DNA of 64,000 nucleotides from Arthrobacter terricola (GTDB taxonomy: Bacteria > Actinomycetota > Actinomycetes > Actinomycetales > Micrococcaceae): positions 1-64,000 of the forward strand of contig NZ_SMRU01000014.1 of assembly GCF_004354015.1 (NCBI RefSeq), written 5' to 3'. Position 1 is the first letter of the stretch. Each line of letters starts with the position of its first letter. A program made the position numbers and the translations under genes. The notes beneath the pieces were generated by a model that searched no databases, was not told the origin of the DNA, and worked only from the letters and a program-made list of their open reading frames with translations. This document shows, piece after piece, positions 1 through 8,218 of this stretch.

Positions 1-326
1 GATGAAGACATCGACGGATTCGTGGTCCTTGATCACGCAATAACCCCCAGAATTCCGTTCCGATCTAACAGCGCTGGCATGTCCTGCGGCCCCAGAGTTC
101 GGCATCCACGTTACGGCCGGCCTCCCGCGGTAAGGTCTGCGGCTGGTCTGGTCCCCATTAGCGATCCCCTGGCGCCTATCGGAACCCGGTGACAACACCC
201 CCCGGATCATGGTCGACTGGGGGACAAGATCATGCCGGGCCCGACAGGCCAGCAACCCCGATTCTTACTCATTTAGGGGCCACGAAAAAGGTAACGGGAG
301 ACGGCGGAGGGCTGGCTTGCGAGGTG
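1..326. other. left-edge region without a clear gene
   Basis: No complete gene is visible. On the minus strand a GTG at about position 36 follows a G-rich stretch (CTGGGGG) and reads VIKDHESVDVFI off the left edge, so a minus-strand gene could begin here. On the plus strand the same bases also stay open from the edge, so neither reading is secure. The rest of the stretch holds the 3' flank of the TasA-like gene; a weak CCCCC/GGGGG pairing near 199-225 is the only terminator-like structure. Confidence 0.25.
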
Positions 327-947
327 TTACTGGTTGGTAGCGGTGCGCTGGGTGCCGGTGAAGGTGAACCCGACCACGCTGTTCAGGCCCTGGAAGGTGT
401 TGTCCGCGGTGGTGGGCAGGGTGAGGGTGACGCGCAGGTTGTCGGTCTGCCCTGCGGTGAGCGATGACAGGTTGGCCAGGGCGAGGTTCGCTCCGACGGC
501 TGCCCTGGTGGCGAGGACGTTGGTGGTGGTTCCGGAGCAGGTGTAGGTGTAGGCGGGGGCGGTGCCGGCTTCGGTCCAGGCGGTGGAACACTTGTCGACG
601 ACCACCTGCAGGCCGTTGGTGGCGTCGGTGTCCAGCTTCGAGCTCGTGGTTGCCGCGGTGGTGAGGGTGATGGCGGAGAGGTTCTGGTTGCCGGCGGCGT
701 TGGTGAGCGTGGCCACGCGCTGGATGGTGTCGCCGGGGACGATGTTGGTGGCGGCCACGGACAGCCGGTTGGCGGCTCCCGAAGCGCCGAGGGCGATGTT
801 GACGGTGCCGGATCCGACGGCGGCGGAAGCGGAGGTGGAGGAGGTGAAGGCGCCGTAGGTGCCCAGTCCTGCGACGCCGGCGGCGGTGCCGACGAGGGCC
901 AGGGAGGCGATGACTTTGCCGGTGGTGGTTTTCAGGTTCAGGCCCAT
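327..947 (-). CDS. TasA/SipW-type secreted protein
   Basis: A predicted exported protein of 206 residues. The N-terminus has a basic start, a hydrophobic stretch (residues about 11-31, including VIASLALVGTAAGVAGLG) and the segment TYGAFTSSTSASAA. That layout is typical of SipW-dependent signal peptides in TasA/camelysin-like surface proteins of Gram-positive bacteria, which form fibres or coat cells. The mature part is Thr/Ala/Asn-rich and beta-prone, with two cysteines that could pair. The reading frame is open upstream to 1085, but the upstream residues (QQQQRQHSHHRQHKKR) look non-coding; the ATG at 947 directly precedes the signal peptide. A dedicated signal peptidase gene would be expected nearby and is not seen inside the window. 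Confidence 0.75.
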   Translation of the reverse strand: MGLNLKTTTGKVIASLALVGTAAGVAGLGTYGAFTSSTSASAAVGSGTVNIALGASGAANRLSVAATNIVPGDTIQRVATLTNAAGNQNLSAITLTTAATTSSKLDTDATNGLQVVVDKCSTAWTEAGTAPAYTYTCSGTTTNVLATRAAVGANLALANLSSLTAGQTDNLRVTLTLPTTADNTFQGLNSVVGFTFTGTQRTATNQ

Positions 948-1469
948 GATCGTTGTCCGTTTCTTGTGTTGTCTGTGGTGGCTGTGCTGCCTTTGTTGTT
1001 GTTGATTCCACTGTGATGGACGTGTTTTAGGACGGTGCAAGGGTCTGGTGAGGCTTGGTTCAAGATTCCTTAAAGATCCGCTCAAGGCCTTCCCAAGGCC
1101 CCCAGCCCCCGATGTCGGCTCACGTCATGGGCAAGAGCGTCTCGACAAATTCCCCTCCCCGGAGCACGATGGTTTTTAAATCTCGCGCCCAATTCCGACC
1201 CGGTATTTACCGTGTCGTCACCGCTCCGCAATGGGGTTTGCCCTGCCTACGGAACTGGCTGGTTGTCCCTCCGGGTAAGGGAGGAGCCTGCATGGCACCA
1301 ACGTCGTGGCGCCGCACCGTATGCGGGGGATGGGCAGCAGCCGCGAGCTGAAGTTCATAGGGAAAATCAAGGAACCGAGTCACCGTCACACGACGCCATG
1401 GTCTCCGGCGCCTGCATATTTCCAGGCTGAATATCAGCCGCTCAGCTAGTTTCCAAAGGAATGAGTCTT
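948..1469. other. divergent intergenic region, possible structured leader
   Basis: About 520 bp separate the divergent TasA-like and cupredoxin genes. Short inverted repeats are present: CGGTA/TACCG around 1201-1212 and CCCTCC/GGGAGG at 1267-1284. The stretch 1195-1310 is dense in complementary segments and might fold as an RNA leader on either strand. I could not match it to a riboswitch class. An AAAGGA sequence at 1455-1460 serves the cupredoxin gene. Confidence 0.3.
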
Positions 1470-2432
1470 ATGACTGCTCATCCACAGCCCCTGAAAAAGC
1501 CGCGCTTTCGCGTGCTGATCGCCTTACTCGCTGCCCTCGTCCTGCCTATCGCCCTGAGCGGCACTGCAGCGGCCGACGGCGGGAAGTCGCCTCGGAATTG
1601 GACCGTCCAGGTCGGTTCCGAATCGCCGGACCAGGCGATCCAGGGAATGTCTTTCCTGCCGAAGAACATTTTCATCAATGCCGATGACAGCGTCACGTGG
1701 GAGGCCAATGCAGGCGAAATCCACACCGTCACTTTCCTGGCCGCCGGGCAAACGATCGAATCCACGCAACCCTTTGATCCGTTCAACCCTGTGTACGGGC
1801 TGCCCCAAGGTGGCACGAGCTACGACGGGCACTCGTATTACAACTCCGGGGTGATGTCCAACGTTTCGGATAGCGGCCTCCCAGCGGTGGAGACCTATAC
1901 CCTGACATTCCCGAACACCGGTGACTTCACGTATTACTGCCTGGTGCACGGCATGGCGATGAAGGGTACCGTCCACGTGCGGGATAAGGGCACGGACTAC
2001 CCATACACGCAGTCGCAGTATGACAACCGGGTGAACCGCGCTGAACAGGCCATCATCCGTGACGGCTACCAGCAGTGGAGCGAAGCCCGCGACCAAGCCG
2101 ACAACCACACGGTCATCCTGGGCACTGACAACGGAACGTCCATGGTCATGCGGTTCATCGAGGACAACGTTGTGGTGCATGTTGGCGAGAGCGTGACGTT
2201 CCAGAACAGCGGCATGGGCGAGCCACACACGGTAACCTTCGGCACCGAGCCGGCCAACCCGTTCGCTCCGCTGGGCGATCCGGGTAACTACACCGGCGGA
2301 CAGCTCAATTCCGGCATCTTGGCACCGAACTCCACGTTCACCGTGACCTTCAACAAGGCCGGAGAGTACGACTACATCTGCGCTTTGCACGACTACTTGG
2401 GCATGATCGGCACGGTGGTTGTGGAGGAGTAG
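1470..2432 (+). CDS. exported protein with two cupredoxin domains
   Basis: 320 residues with a Sec-type signal peptide (basic PLKKPRFR, then a hydrophobic core, cut likely after SGTAAA). Two plastocyanin-like domains follow. The first has H85 (EIHTV) and a C157-x2-H160-x-M ligand loop. The second has H253 (EPHTV) and C304-x2-H307-x4-M312. Both therefore keep the His-Cys-His-Met set of a type 1 copper site, which points to electron transfer or copper binding outside the membrane. The start is set at the second ATG, because AAAGGA lies 9 bases before it and directly abuts the first ATG at 1461. No copper exporter or oxidase gene lies beside it. Confidence 0.85.
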   Translation: MTAHPQPLKKPRFRVLIALLAALVLPIALSGTAAADGGKSPRNWTVQVGSESPDQAIQGMSFLPKNIFINADDSVTWEANAGEIHTVTFLAAGQTIESTQPFDPFNPVYGLPQGGTSYDGHSYYNSGVMSNVSDSGLPAVETYTLTFPNTGDFTYYCLVHGMAMKGTVHVRDKGTDYPYTQSQYDNRVNRAEQAIIRDGYQQWSEARDQADNHTVILGTDNGTSMVMRFIEDNVVVHVGESVTFQNSGMGEPHTVTFGTEPANPFAPLGDPGNYTGGQLNSGILAPNSTFTVTFNKAGEYDYICALHDYLGMIGTVVVEE

Positions 2433-2516
2433 CTGTTGTAGACCATTAGGACCCAATGAGCGTCGTTTTGGCCGGAAGCGGTCAGACGTGAGCGGGCGTT
2501 GGGGGATTTCCTGCAG

Positions 2517-2679
2517 GATGTGAGCGACGGTTGGTCCGAAAGGGGGATTAGGTGAGCGGGCGTCAGAGGCGGTGGGTTTTTTCCGACGCCGGCTCACGTC
2601 TGGAGGGTTTTTTCCCGACGCCGGCTCACGTGATGTGAGCGACGGTCGGCCCGAAAGGGGGTTTAGGTGAGCGGGCGTC
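2517..2679. repeat. A-B-B-A intergenic repeat cassette
   Basis: Unit A (48 bp) occurs at 2517-2564 and 2632-2679 with three mismatches. Between the copies, unit B (26-27 bp, a T-run followed by CCGACGCCGGCTCACGT) occurs at 2574-2599 and 2605-2631. The end of A (GTGAGCGGGCGTC) and the end of B (GACGCCGGCTCAC) are near-perfect inverted complements, so several alternative hairpins with T-runs can form. A partial A-like end also lies at 2487-2500. The cassette fills the space between the cupredoxin gene and the convergent LCP gene and could act as a two-way terminator or a REP/MITE-like element. Confidence 0.7.
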
Positions 2680-2698
2680 TCGGAGAGAGAGGAGTGCG

Positions 2699-3766
2699 TC
2701 AGAAGCCGTGGGCGGCTACGTATTGGGCGAGTGTGTCGTCGCGAACCGCGGCGCCCACGGCTGCGAAGGCGCCGTAGTCCGGAATGACAATCGACTGCCC
2801 GTCCGCGGAGGTGCCCGTACCTAAATTGGGCAGGGTGAAGAACACCGAAGCGGCGGGGTCGATGGTCCGCATTCCGTAAGCCAGGATGGCCACTGAGACG
2901 GGATCAAAACCGCCGTCAACAGTGAGGTCGTTCGCGGCAAAGTTGACCAGGGCCAAGACGCTGACAGGGTCACGGACAGCTCCGGACAACTTACTCAGGA
3001 GCGCTCGCATGAAGATCTGGTTATCGCGCACGCGAGTGTAGTCTCCGTCGGCGAAGGCATGGCGTTCACGGACGAACTCGAGGGCCGCTTGGCCGTCGAG
3101 GTGGTTCATTCCGGCCGTGAATTGATGCTGTGTTTCGATGGTGGACGTGAAGGCCTGGGGGACGTTGATGTCGATCCCGCCCAGCCCGTCGACAAGAACT
3201 TTGAAGCCGTGCATATCAAGCATCACGGTGTGGTCGATGTGGATTCCAAAGAGTGATTCGACCGTGCGCGTTGTGAGGTCGATTCCGCCCAGTCCCAGGC
3301 CCGCGTTGACCTTGTACGCTCCGTAGCCGGGGATGTTCACCCACGTGTCCCGCATGATCGAGATCCCGTACACCATGCGCCGGTCGGCCGGAACGTGGAT
3401 GAGCATGAGGGTGTCCGATTGTTGGTCGAATGGAACTCCCGTGGCAGCAGTCTGCGCGGCTTCCTGGTGCGCGTTGCCGTTGCTGTCACTTCCGATGACC
3501 AGGATGTTCATGGGCGCCGCCGGAAGGTTGGCGATGCTCGGCGGTGCGGGTGCCGCGGGTACGGGAGGCGGCGTCGAAGGCTTCTTCGTGGCGGGCGGGG
3601 TGGCTGAAGGGGTGGCGGAAGCGCTCGACGGCGTGGGGCCGGCCGTGGTCTGGCCGCTGCGGGTGAGGACCACGGCCAAAACCACGCCAATCACAAGCAG
3701 AACTGCCAATACAGATGCCAGCCACAGTCGCCGTCGCCCGTTCATGACCCGGACGCTACCACTCAC
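2699..3766 (-). CDS. LytR-CpsA-Psr (LCP) family protein
   Basis: 355 residues: short cytoplasmic arginine-rich start, one membrane helix (about 14-36), a Pro/Ser/Thr/Ala-rich linker to about 85, then an LCP domain. Recognisable LCP segments are NILVIGSDSN, SDTLMLIHVPADRR, ISIMRDTWVNIPGYG, KVNAG and FVRERHAFADGDYTRVRDNQ, which carry the conserved Asp and Arg residues that bind polyprenyl pyrophosphate. LCP proteins move teichoic acids, capsule or arabinogalactan from the lipid carrier to peptidoglycan outside the membrane. The first codon is GTG at 3766; an ATG at 3745 is an alternative and neither has a strong ribosome binding site. It could serve the polysaccharide locus further right, but it is transcribed alone. 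Confidence 0.88.
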   Translation of the reverse strand: MSGSVRVMNGRRRLWLASVLAVLLVIGVVLAVVLTRSGQTTAGPTPSSASATPSATPPATKKPSTPPPVPAAPAPPSIANLPAAPMNILVIGSDSNGNAHQEAAQTAATGVPFDQQSDTLMLIHVPADRRMVYGISIMRDTWVNIPGYGAYKVNAGLGLGGIDLTTRTVESLFGIHIDHTVMLDMHGFKVLVDGLGGIDINVPQAFTSTIETQHQFTAGMNHLDGQAALEFVRERHAFADGDYTRVRDNQIFMRALLSKLSGAVRDPVSVLALVNFAANDLTVDGGFDPVSVAILAYGMRTIDPAASVFFTLPNLGTGTSADGQSIVIPDYGAFAAVGAAVRDDTLAQYVAAHGF

Positions 3767-3921
3767 GCGGGTTAAATACGGGGGAGGGAAGGCGTCATTT
3801 CGGATACAAATCGGTTGCGAAGGATGCGCATGTTCCTAAGGGATCGGAGGCTGCGTCACGGGCCGTCCGAAAAGCTGGAAGGGCCGAAATCCTGTGTATT
3901 CTGGGGATTACGTAAAATTAG

Positions 3922-3933
3922 TAAGCTTGCTTA
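3922..3933. promoter_or_regulatory. inverted repeat upstream of PAS-ANTAR gene
   Basis: TAAGC-TT-GCTTA lies in an A+T-rich patch 58 bp before the PAS-ANTAR start codon, in a 225-bp space shared with the divergent LCP gene. It could be an operator or part of a promoter. The assignment is tentative. Confidence 0.25.
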
Positions 3934-3991
3934 GTAGTTCCGGTTTCCGATGAAAACAATGCCGGAACCGAATCCCCAGAAGGAGGTAGTC

Positions 3992-4627
3992 ATGGCCATT
4001 CTAGACGGCCCCCATGCGTATTCCAGTGCGTTGGGCGCCGTCGGACTCATGGCGGGCAGTTTCCACTTCGATCCGCTCACCGGGAAAGCCGAGTGGTCCG
4101 ACGGTCTCTTCAATTTACATGGCTACGAGCGCGGGGAAGTGGTGCCCTCGTTCGAGTTGCTGATGTCGCACAAGCATCCGGAGGACCGGCCGCGGATCCG
4201 GGCGATCCTCGAGGAAGTGTTCCAGAATGGCGGCCATTTCTGTATCTACCACCGGATCGTGGATGCGCGGCAGCACATTCGCCGTGTCATGACGGCCGGC
4301 GTGGGACGCCTCAACGACGACGGAATCGTCTCGCGCCTGGACGGCACCACAATGGACTTGACCTCCACAATCCACCGCGAAACCTCGCAAGCCGCGCGGG
4401 ATGCGGTCGCCGGGGCTCATGCCACCCGCGGCGCGATCAACCAGGCCCGTGGCATCCTCATGGGCTGGTTGATGATCAATTCGGACGAAGCCTTCCAATT
4501 GCTCGTCAGTGCCAGTAGCCGCGCGAACGTCAAGGTCGCGGTGCTCGCGAACCAATTGATCCGCCTCGCCGACAGCAATGAGGGACCCAAAGCTGTGGAG
4601 GAGTTCATCCGCGCGCTCCGCGGTTGA
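3992..4627 (+). CDS. PAS-ANTAR RNA-binding regulator
   Basis: 211 residues. An N-terminal PAS fold (about 20-125; GSFHFDPLTGKAEWSDGLF, then HPEDRPRIRAILEEVF) is followed by an ANTAR domain (about 140-195) with the typical RGAINQARGILMGWLM segment and a hydrophobic third helix. ANTAR proteins bind paired hairpins in nascent RNA and prevent termination. PAS-ANTAR proteins are common in actinobacteria and sense stress or small ligands by an unknown route. The start is set at 3992 because AGAAGGAGG lies 5-13 bases upstream; an in-frame ATG at 3950 has no such site. Its RNA target is not obvious from the neighbours. Confidence 0.87.
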   Translation: MAILDGPHAYSSALGAVGLMAGSFHFDPLTGKAEWSDGLFNLHGYERGEVVPSFELLMSHKHPEDRPRIRAILEEVFQNGGHFCIYHRIVDARQHIRRVMTAGVGRLNDDGIVSRLDGTTMDLTSTIHRETSQAARDAVAGAHATRGAINQARGILMGWLMINSDEAFQLLVSASSRANVKVAVLANQLIRLADSNEGPKAVEEFIRALRG

Positions 4628-4767
4628 GGCGTGCGGTTGGGGCGCGGTTGGGCCGAGGTTGCGGCGGGGCCCGGCATAAAGCCAGGGCAAGCAAGTTCCC
4701 CTGTCCCCGCGGCTCGAACACGCCTACCATACGGGTGTCGAATCCTCTGCATGGAAGGGCTTGAACG

Positions 4768-5238
4768 ATGACCAACTATCAGCCTCAGAATCTCCCTCCA
4801 GCCGGTGTGCCGCTCGACTTGCCGTACTACGGGGCTCCGCCGGTGGAGGCGTTCAAACGTTTCTGGAAGAAGTATGCCGTCTTCCATGGACGGGCCAGCC
4901 GCAGCGAATATTGGTGGTGGGCCCTCGCGTCGGCCATTATCTCCGGCCTCATCAACGCGATCGGGTCGAATGGAAGCGGCAGCACCGGCGCTTCAACCGC
5001 TTTGGGCGGCGTCTGGTTCCTGGCGACCGTGGTGCCTTCCCTCGCCGTGGGGGCGCGGCGCCTGCACGACGTCAATCTTGGCGCGTGGTTCTTGCTGTTG
5101 ATTGTTATCCCTGTGCTCGGTTGGATTGCGTTGCTCATCCTGATGATCCTGCCGCCCAATCCGAAGGGCCAGCGTTTCGACCGGCCCATGCAGGCATATC
5201 CGCCGTATCCGCAGCAGCCGTATCCGCCCCAGGCTTGA
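4768..5238 (+). CDS. DUF805 membrane protein
   Basis: 156 residues. A soluble proline-rich start leads to FWKKYAVFHGRASRSEYWWW, the signature opening of DUF805 proteins. Three hydrophobic helices follow, with GARRLHDVNLGAWFLLL (also typical of the family) before the last. The tail is a Pro/Tyr/Gln repeat (YPPYPQQPYPPQA). DUF805 proteins are inner-membrane proteins of unknown role. The gene stands alone, followed by a strong terminator. Confidence 0.85.
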   Translation: MTNYQPQNLPPAGVPLDLPYYGAPPVEAFKRFWKKYAVFHGRASRSEYWWWALASAIISGLINAIGSNGSGSTGASTALGGVWFLATVVPSLAVGARRLHDVNLGAWFLLLIVIPVLGWIALLILMILPPNPKGQRFDRPMQAYPPYPQQPYPPQA

Positions 5239-5310
5239 GCCCCCGCCGCCGGTACTCGCCCATGCGGGTGAGTCGCCGACGCCGGTGCTCGCCCTGCGAG
5301 GGCAAGACCC

Positions 5311-5363
5311 CGACGGCGGGTGGGTGGCTCCCGGAAGCCGCCCACCCGCCGTCGTACTCCTTT
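5311..5363 (+). terminator. Rho-independent terminator before paa operon
   Basis: An 18-bp stem with one mismatch (5311-5328 with 5337-5354, loop TCCCGGAA) is followed by a TTTTT run. It ends the DUF805 transcript and insulates the paa promoter that starts about 20 bp downstream. Confidence 0.85.
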
Positions 5364-5382
5364 TTGTGACCCGTCCGAACGC

Positions 5383-5431
5383 TTGACGCATCTCGCGCCT
5401 TCCGCATATTCTGAACGAACGGTCGGTAAAT
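5383..5431 (+). promoter_or_regulatory. paa promoter with PaaR-like operator
   Basis: A TTGACG box (5383-5388) and a TATTCT box (5407-5412) are 18 bp apart, an excellent sigma-A-type promoter. Overlapping the -10 box and the expected transcription start is a 22-bp site (5410-5431) whose reverse complement contains ACCG-NN-CG-NN-CGTT. From memory, the TetR-type PaaR operator described in Corynebacterium glutamicum has an ACCG-NN-CG-NN-CGGT core; this site fits it with few mismatches. Binding there would block initiation. No paaR gene lies in the window. Confidence 0.7.
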
Positions 5432-5445
5432 ATTTAGGAGCAATC

Positions 5446-6441
5446 ATGGCATCGCAGAATCTGCAGTCTGTGCCCCCTGAGCTGTCCCCCGATGAGCGGG
5501 AGCGGGAGCAAGCAGGTCAGGCGTACTTTGACCGCATCATCTCCGAGGACTCGCGGATCGAACCCCGCGACTGGATGCCGGAGGCTTACCGCAAGACTTT
5601 GCTCCGCCAGATTTCGCAGCATGCGCACTCGGAGATCATCGGCATGCAGCCCGAGGCCAACTGGATCACGCGGGCTCCGAGCCTCAAGCGCAAGGCCATC
5701 CTCATGGCCAAGGTCCAGGACGAGGCCGGCCACGGCCTGTACCTGTACTCGGCCGCGGAAACGCTCGGCCAGTCGCGCGACAAGATGATGGATGACCTGA
5801 TCGCCGGCAAGGCACGGTACTCGTCCATCTTCAACTACCCCGCGATTTCCTGGGCGGACATGGGCGCGATCGGCTGGCTGGTGGACGGGGCCGCTATTTG
5901 CAACCAGGTTCCCCTGTGCCGCGCAAGCTACGGCCCCTACGGACGCGCGATGGTGCGCATCTGCAAGGAAGAGTCGTTCCACCAGCGGCAGGGTTTCGAG
6001 ATCCTCCTCGAACTGTCCAACGGCACGGAAGCGCAGAAGCAGATGGCGCAGGATGCCGTCAACCGCTGGTACGCCCCGGCGCTGATGATGTTCGGCCCGC
6101 CGGACGACGATTCCCCCAACTCCAAGCAGTCCATGGCCTGGAACATCAAGCGCTTCAGCAACGACGAGCTGCGCAGCCGCTTCGTCGGCATGATGGTTGA
6201 GCAGGTCAAGGTCCTGGGCCTCACGCTCCCGGATGACCAGGTCCGCTTCAACGAGGAAACCAAGAAGTGGGAGCATGGCCCGTTGGACTGGAACGAGTTC
6301 AAAGACGTTCTCGCCGGCCGCGGTCCGTGCAACGCGCAGCGGCTTGAGCGCCGCCGTGAAGCGCACGACGACGGCGCGTGGGTCCGCGAGGCCGCGGCCG
6401 AATACGCGCGCAAGCAAGCAGAGAAGGAATACGCAGCATGA
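5446..6441 (+). CDS. paaA: phenylacetyl-CoA epoxidase subunit PaaA
   Basis: 331 residues. This is the catalytic di-iron subunit of the ring 1,2-phenylacetyl-CoA epoxidase, which epoxidises the aromatic ring of phenylacetyl-CoA with O2 and reducing power from PaaE. Two EXXH iron-ligand motifs are present: EAGH at 93-96 and ESFH at 176-179. [20 protein letters not shown] and the [11 protein letters not shown] loop are family hallmarks. The start at 5446 has AGGAG five bases upstream; the frame stays open to 5320 but that part overlaps the terminator and promoter. The stop overlaps paaB by ATGA, and the operon runs to at least 10245. Confidence 0.97.
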   Translation: MASQNLQSVPPELSPDEREREQAGQAYFDRIISEDSRIEPRDWMPEAYRKTLLRQISQHAHSEIIGMQPEANWITRAPSLKRKAILMAKVQDEAGHGLYLYSAAETLGQSRDKMMDDLIAGKARYSSIFNYPAISWADMGAIGWLVDGAAICNQVPLCRASYGPYGRAMVRICKEESFHQRQGFEILLELSNGTEAQKQMAQDAVNRWYAPALMMFGPPDDDSPNSKQSMAWNIKRFSNDELRSRFVGMMVEQVKVLGLTLPDDQVRFNEETKKWEHGPLDWNEFKDVLAGRGPCNAQRLERRREAHDDGAWVREAAAEYARKQAEKEYAA

Positions 6442-6725
6442 ACACAAACGCCTGGCCCTTGTGGGAAGTCTTCGTCCGCTCAAGCCGCGGCCTTTCGCAT
6501 GTCCACGCAGGCTCCTTGCACGCGCCCGACGCGGCGATGGCGCTGCGCAACGCCCGTGACCTGTACACGCGCCGCAACGAGGGCGTGTCCATCTGGGTGG
6601 TTCCGGCTGACGCGATTTCCTCGAGCGATCCCGATTCCAAGGGCTCGTTCTTTGAGTCTCCGCAGGGCAAGGATTACCGCCACGCGACGTACTACACCAA
6701 GAGCGAAGGCGTGAAGCACCTGTGA
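6438..6725 (+). CDS. paaB: phenylacetyl-CoA epoxidase subunit PaaB
   Basis: 95 residues, the normal size. PaaB is a small structural subunit that organises the PaaABC(E) complex. [35 protein letters not shown] and the ASP-poor IWVVPA strand are typical. The ATG overlaps the paaA stop (ATGA), and the stop overlaps the paaC GTG, so the subunits are translationally coupled. Confidence 0.96.
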   Translation: MNTNAWPLWEVFVRSSRGLSHVHAGSLHAPDAAMALRNARDLYTRRNEGVSIWVVPADAISSSDPDSKGSFFESPQGKDYRHATYYTKSEGVKHL

Positions 6726-7663
6726 CGGCCCCGGAAAACGCAGCAGAGACAGACTTTGCCATTGAAGGCCACGGGGATATCTCCGTCGGCGTGAGCGGAG
6801 CCGGCGCTTCGGGCGACGGTTCAGCGAGCGCCACCCGCATCACGCCGGGCAATGCCCTTCGCCCGGAGGACATCGCCCTCGAAATCCGCAGGGGACAAGT
6901 AAAGCCAAACGAGGACATCGGGGAGTATGCACTCCGCCTGGGCGACGACGCCCTGATCCTCGCCCAGCGCCTGGGACATTGGATTTCCCGCGCTCCCGAG
7001 CTCGAGGAAGACGTGGCCCTGGGCAATATCGCCCTTGATCAGTTGGGACATGCTCGTTCGTTCCTCACCTACGCGGGTGCGGCCTGGGGCAAGTCCGAGG
7101 ATGATCTCGCGTACTTCCGCAGGGAGCACGAATTCCGTTCGGCCCATTTGTTCGAGCAGCCAAACGGGGATTTCGCGGTGACCATCGCCCGGCAGTTCAT
7201 CGTGAGCCACTACCAGTTCGAACTGTACAAGCGGCTGTCCGGCTCGGCAGACGAAACCCTGGCGGCAATCGCTGCGAAGGCACTCAAAGAGGTGGACTAC
7301 CACCGCGACCACAGTGCCCAGTGGGTGTTGCGGCTAGCGGGCGGAACGGAAGAGTCCCGCCGTCGTATGGTCCGGGCCTTCAAGCTTGTGTGGCCGTACG
7401 TGGACGAGCTCTTCGAGGACGATTCACTCACGGAACGCCTCGCGGAATCCAACACGGGAGTCCTGCCGTCGAGCCTCCGCGCCGAGTTCGATCAGCTCAC
7501 CGGCGAGATACTCGCCGAAGCCGGGCTCGAGCAGGAACTCAACCTCGCGGGCATCCCGCAGTCGCTCGGCGGTGGCCGGCGTGGCAAGCATTCCGAGCAC
7601 TTGGGCTATTTGCTCGCCGAGATGCAGGTGCTCGCCCGCGAGCATCCCGGGGCAAGCTGGTGA
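6722..7663 (+). CDS. paaC: phenylacetyl-CoA epoxidase subunit PaaC
   Basis: 313 residues. PaaC is the non-catalytic ferritin-like partner of PaaA in the epoxidase core. The ferritin-like part begins near residue 62 (YALRLGDDALILAQRLGHWI) and continues through LDQLGHARSFLTYAG and KEVDYHRDHSAQWVLRLAGGTEES. The first 60 residues are acidic and Gly/Ala-rich and are an extension compared with the roughly 250-residue family norm. The GTG start overlaps the paaB stop (GTGA), which supports keeping the extension, but a later start cannot be excluded. Confidence 0.95.
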   Translation: MTAPENAAETDFAIEGHGDISVGVSGAGASGDGSASATRITPGNALRPEDIALEIRRGQVKPNEDIGEYALRLGDDALILAQRLGHWISRAPELEEDVALGNIALDQLGHARSFLTYAGAAWGKSEDDLAYFRREHEFRSAHLFEQPNGDFAVTIARQFIVSHYQFELYKRLSGSADETLAAIAAKALKEVDYHRDHSAQWVLRLAGGTEESRRRMVRAFKLVWPYVDELFEDDSLTERLAESNTGVLPSSLRAEFDQLTGEILAEAGLEQELNLAGIPQSLGGGRRGKHSEHLGYLLAEMQVLAREHPGASW

Positions 7664-8208
7664 CCGTCGTGTTCGTGCAGGAGTCGAGCGCCAAGACGCC
7701 CAGGACGGCCGAGCAGAAGGCGTGGGCAATTGCCGCCACGGTTTGCGATCCGGAAATCCCGGTACTCACCATTGAGGACTTGGGGATCCTTCGGAGCGTG
7801 AAGCTGTTCGACGACGGCGGGCTGGTTCCCGCGGTCCAGGTCACTATCACGCCTACGTACTCGGGCTGCCCGGCGATGGATGCCATCCGTGACGACCTCA
7901 AAGCGATCTTCCGCAAGGAGGGCTACCCGAGCGTCTATGTGGAACTGGTCCTGGCTCCGGCGTGGACCACGGACTGGATGACGGATTCGGGCAAGGCCAA
8001 GCTGCAGGAGTACGGCATCGCTCCGCCCTCCGGCAAGGCAGCGGCCGGCGGCCATTCCGGTCCCATCCGGCTCAAGCTCGCCGTGAAATGCCCGCGGTGT
8101 TCGTCGCTGAACACCAAGGAACTCACCCGCTTCGGTTCCACGTCCTGCAAGGCGCTTTATGTCTGCCAGGACTGCCAGGAACCGTTCGACTACTTCAAAG
8201 TCCTGTAA
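7660..8208 (+). CDS. paaD: PaaD, Fe-S assembly-type protein of the epoxidase
   Basis: 182 residues. PaaD (MIP18/DUF59 family) is needed to mature the epoxidase iron centres. The N-terminal half carries CDPEIPVLTIEDLGILRSV and PTYSGCPAMDAI with the conserved cysteine. The C-terminal quarter has a four-cysteine zinc-type knot (CPRC, then CQDCQEPFDYFK). The GTG at 7660 overlaps the paaC TGA; the reading frame is open further upstream inside paaC, where it is a shadow. Neighbouring genes confirm the assignment. Confidence 0.95.
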   Translation: MTVVFVQESSAKTPRTAEQKAWAIAATVCDPEIPVLTIEDLGILRSVKLFDDGGLVPAVQVTITPTYSGCPAMDAIRDDLKAIFRKEGYPSVYVELVLAPAWTTDWMTDSGKAKLQEYGIAPPSGKAAAGGHSGPIRLKLAVKCPRCSSLNTKELTRFGSTSCKALYVCQDCQEPFDYFKVL

Positions 8209-8218
8209 GGAATCTGAC

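Noticed and set aside
1195..1310. c-di-GMP-I riboswitch on the minus strand (a GGGCAAACC segment is present)
   Set aside because: The required downstream ACGCAAAGCC segment and tetraloop-receptor features are missing.
5434..7026. 530-codon minus-strand open frame opposite paaABC
   Set aside because: Fully antisense to the well-identified paa genes, with no domain or ribosome binding site.
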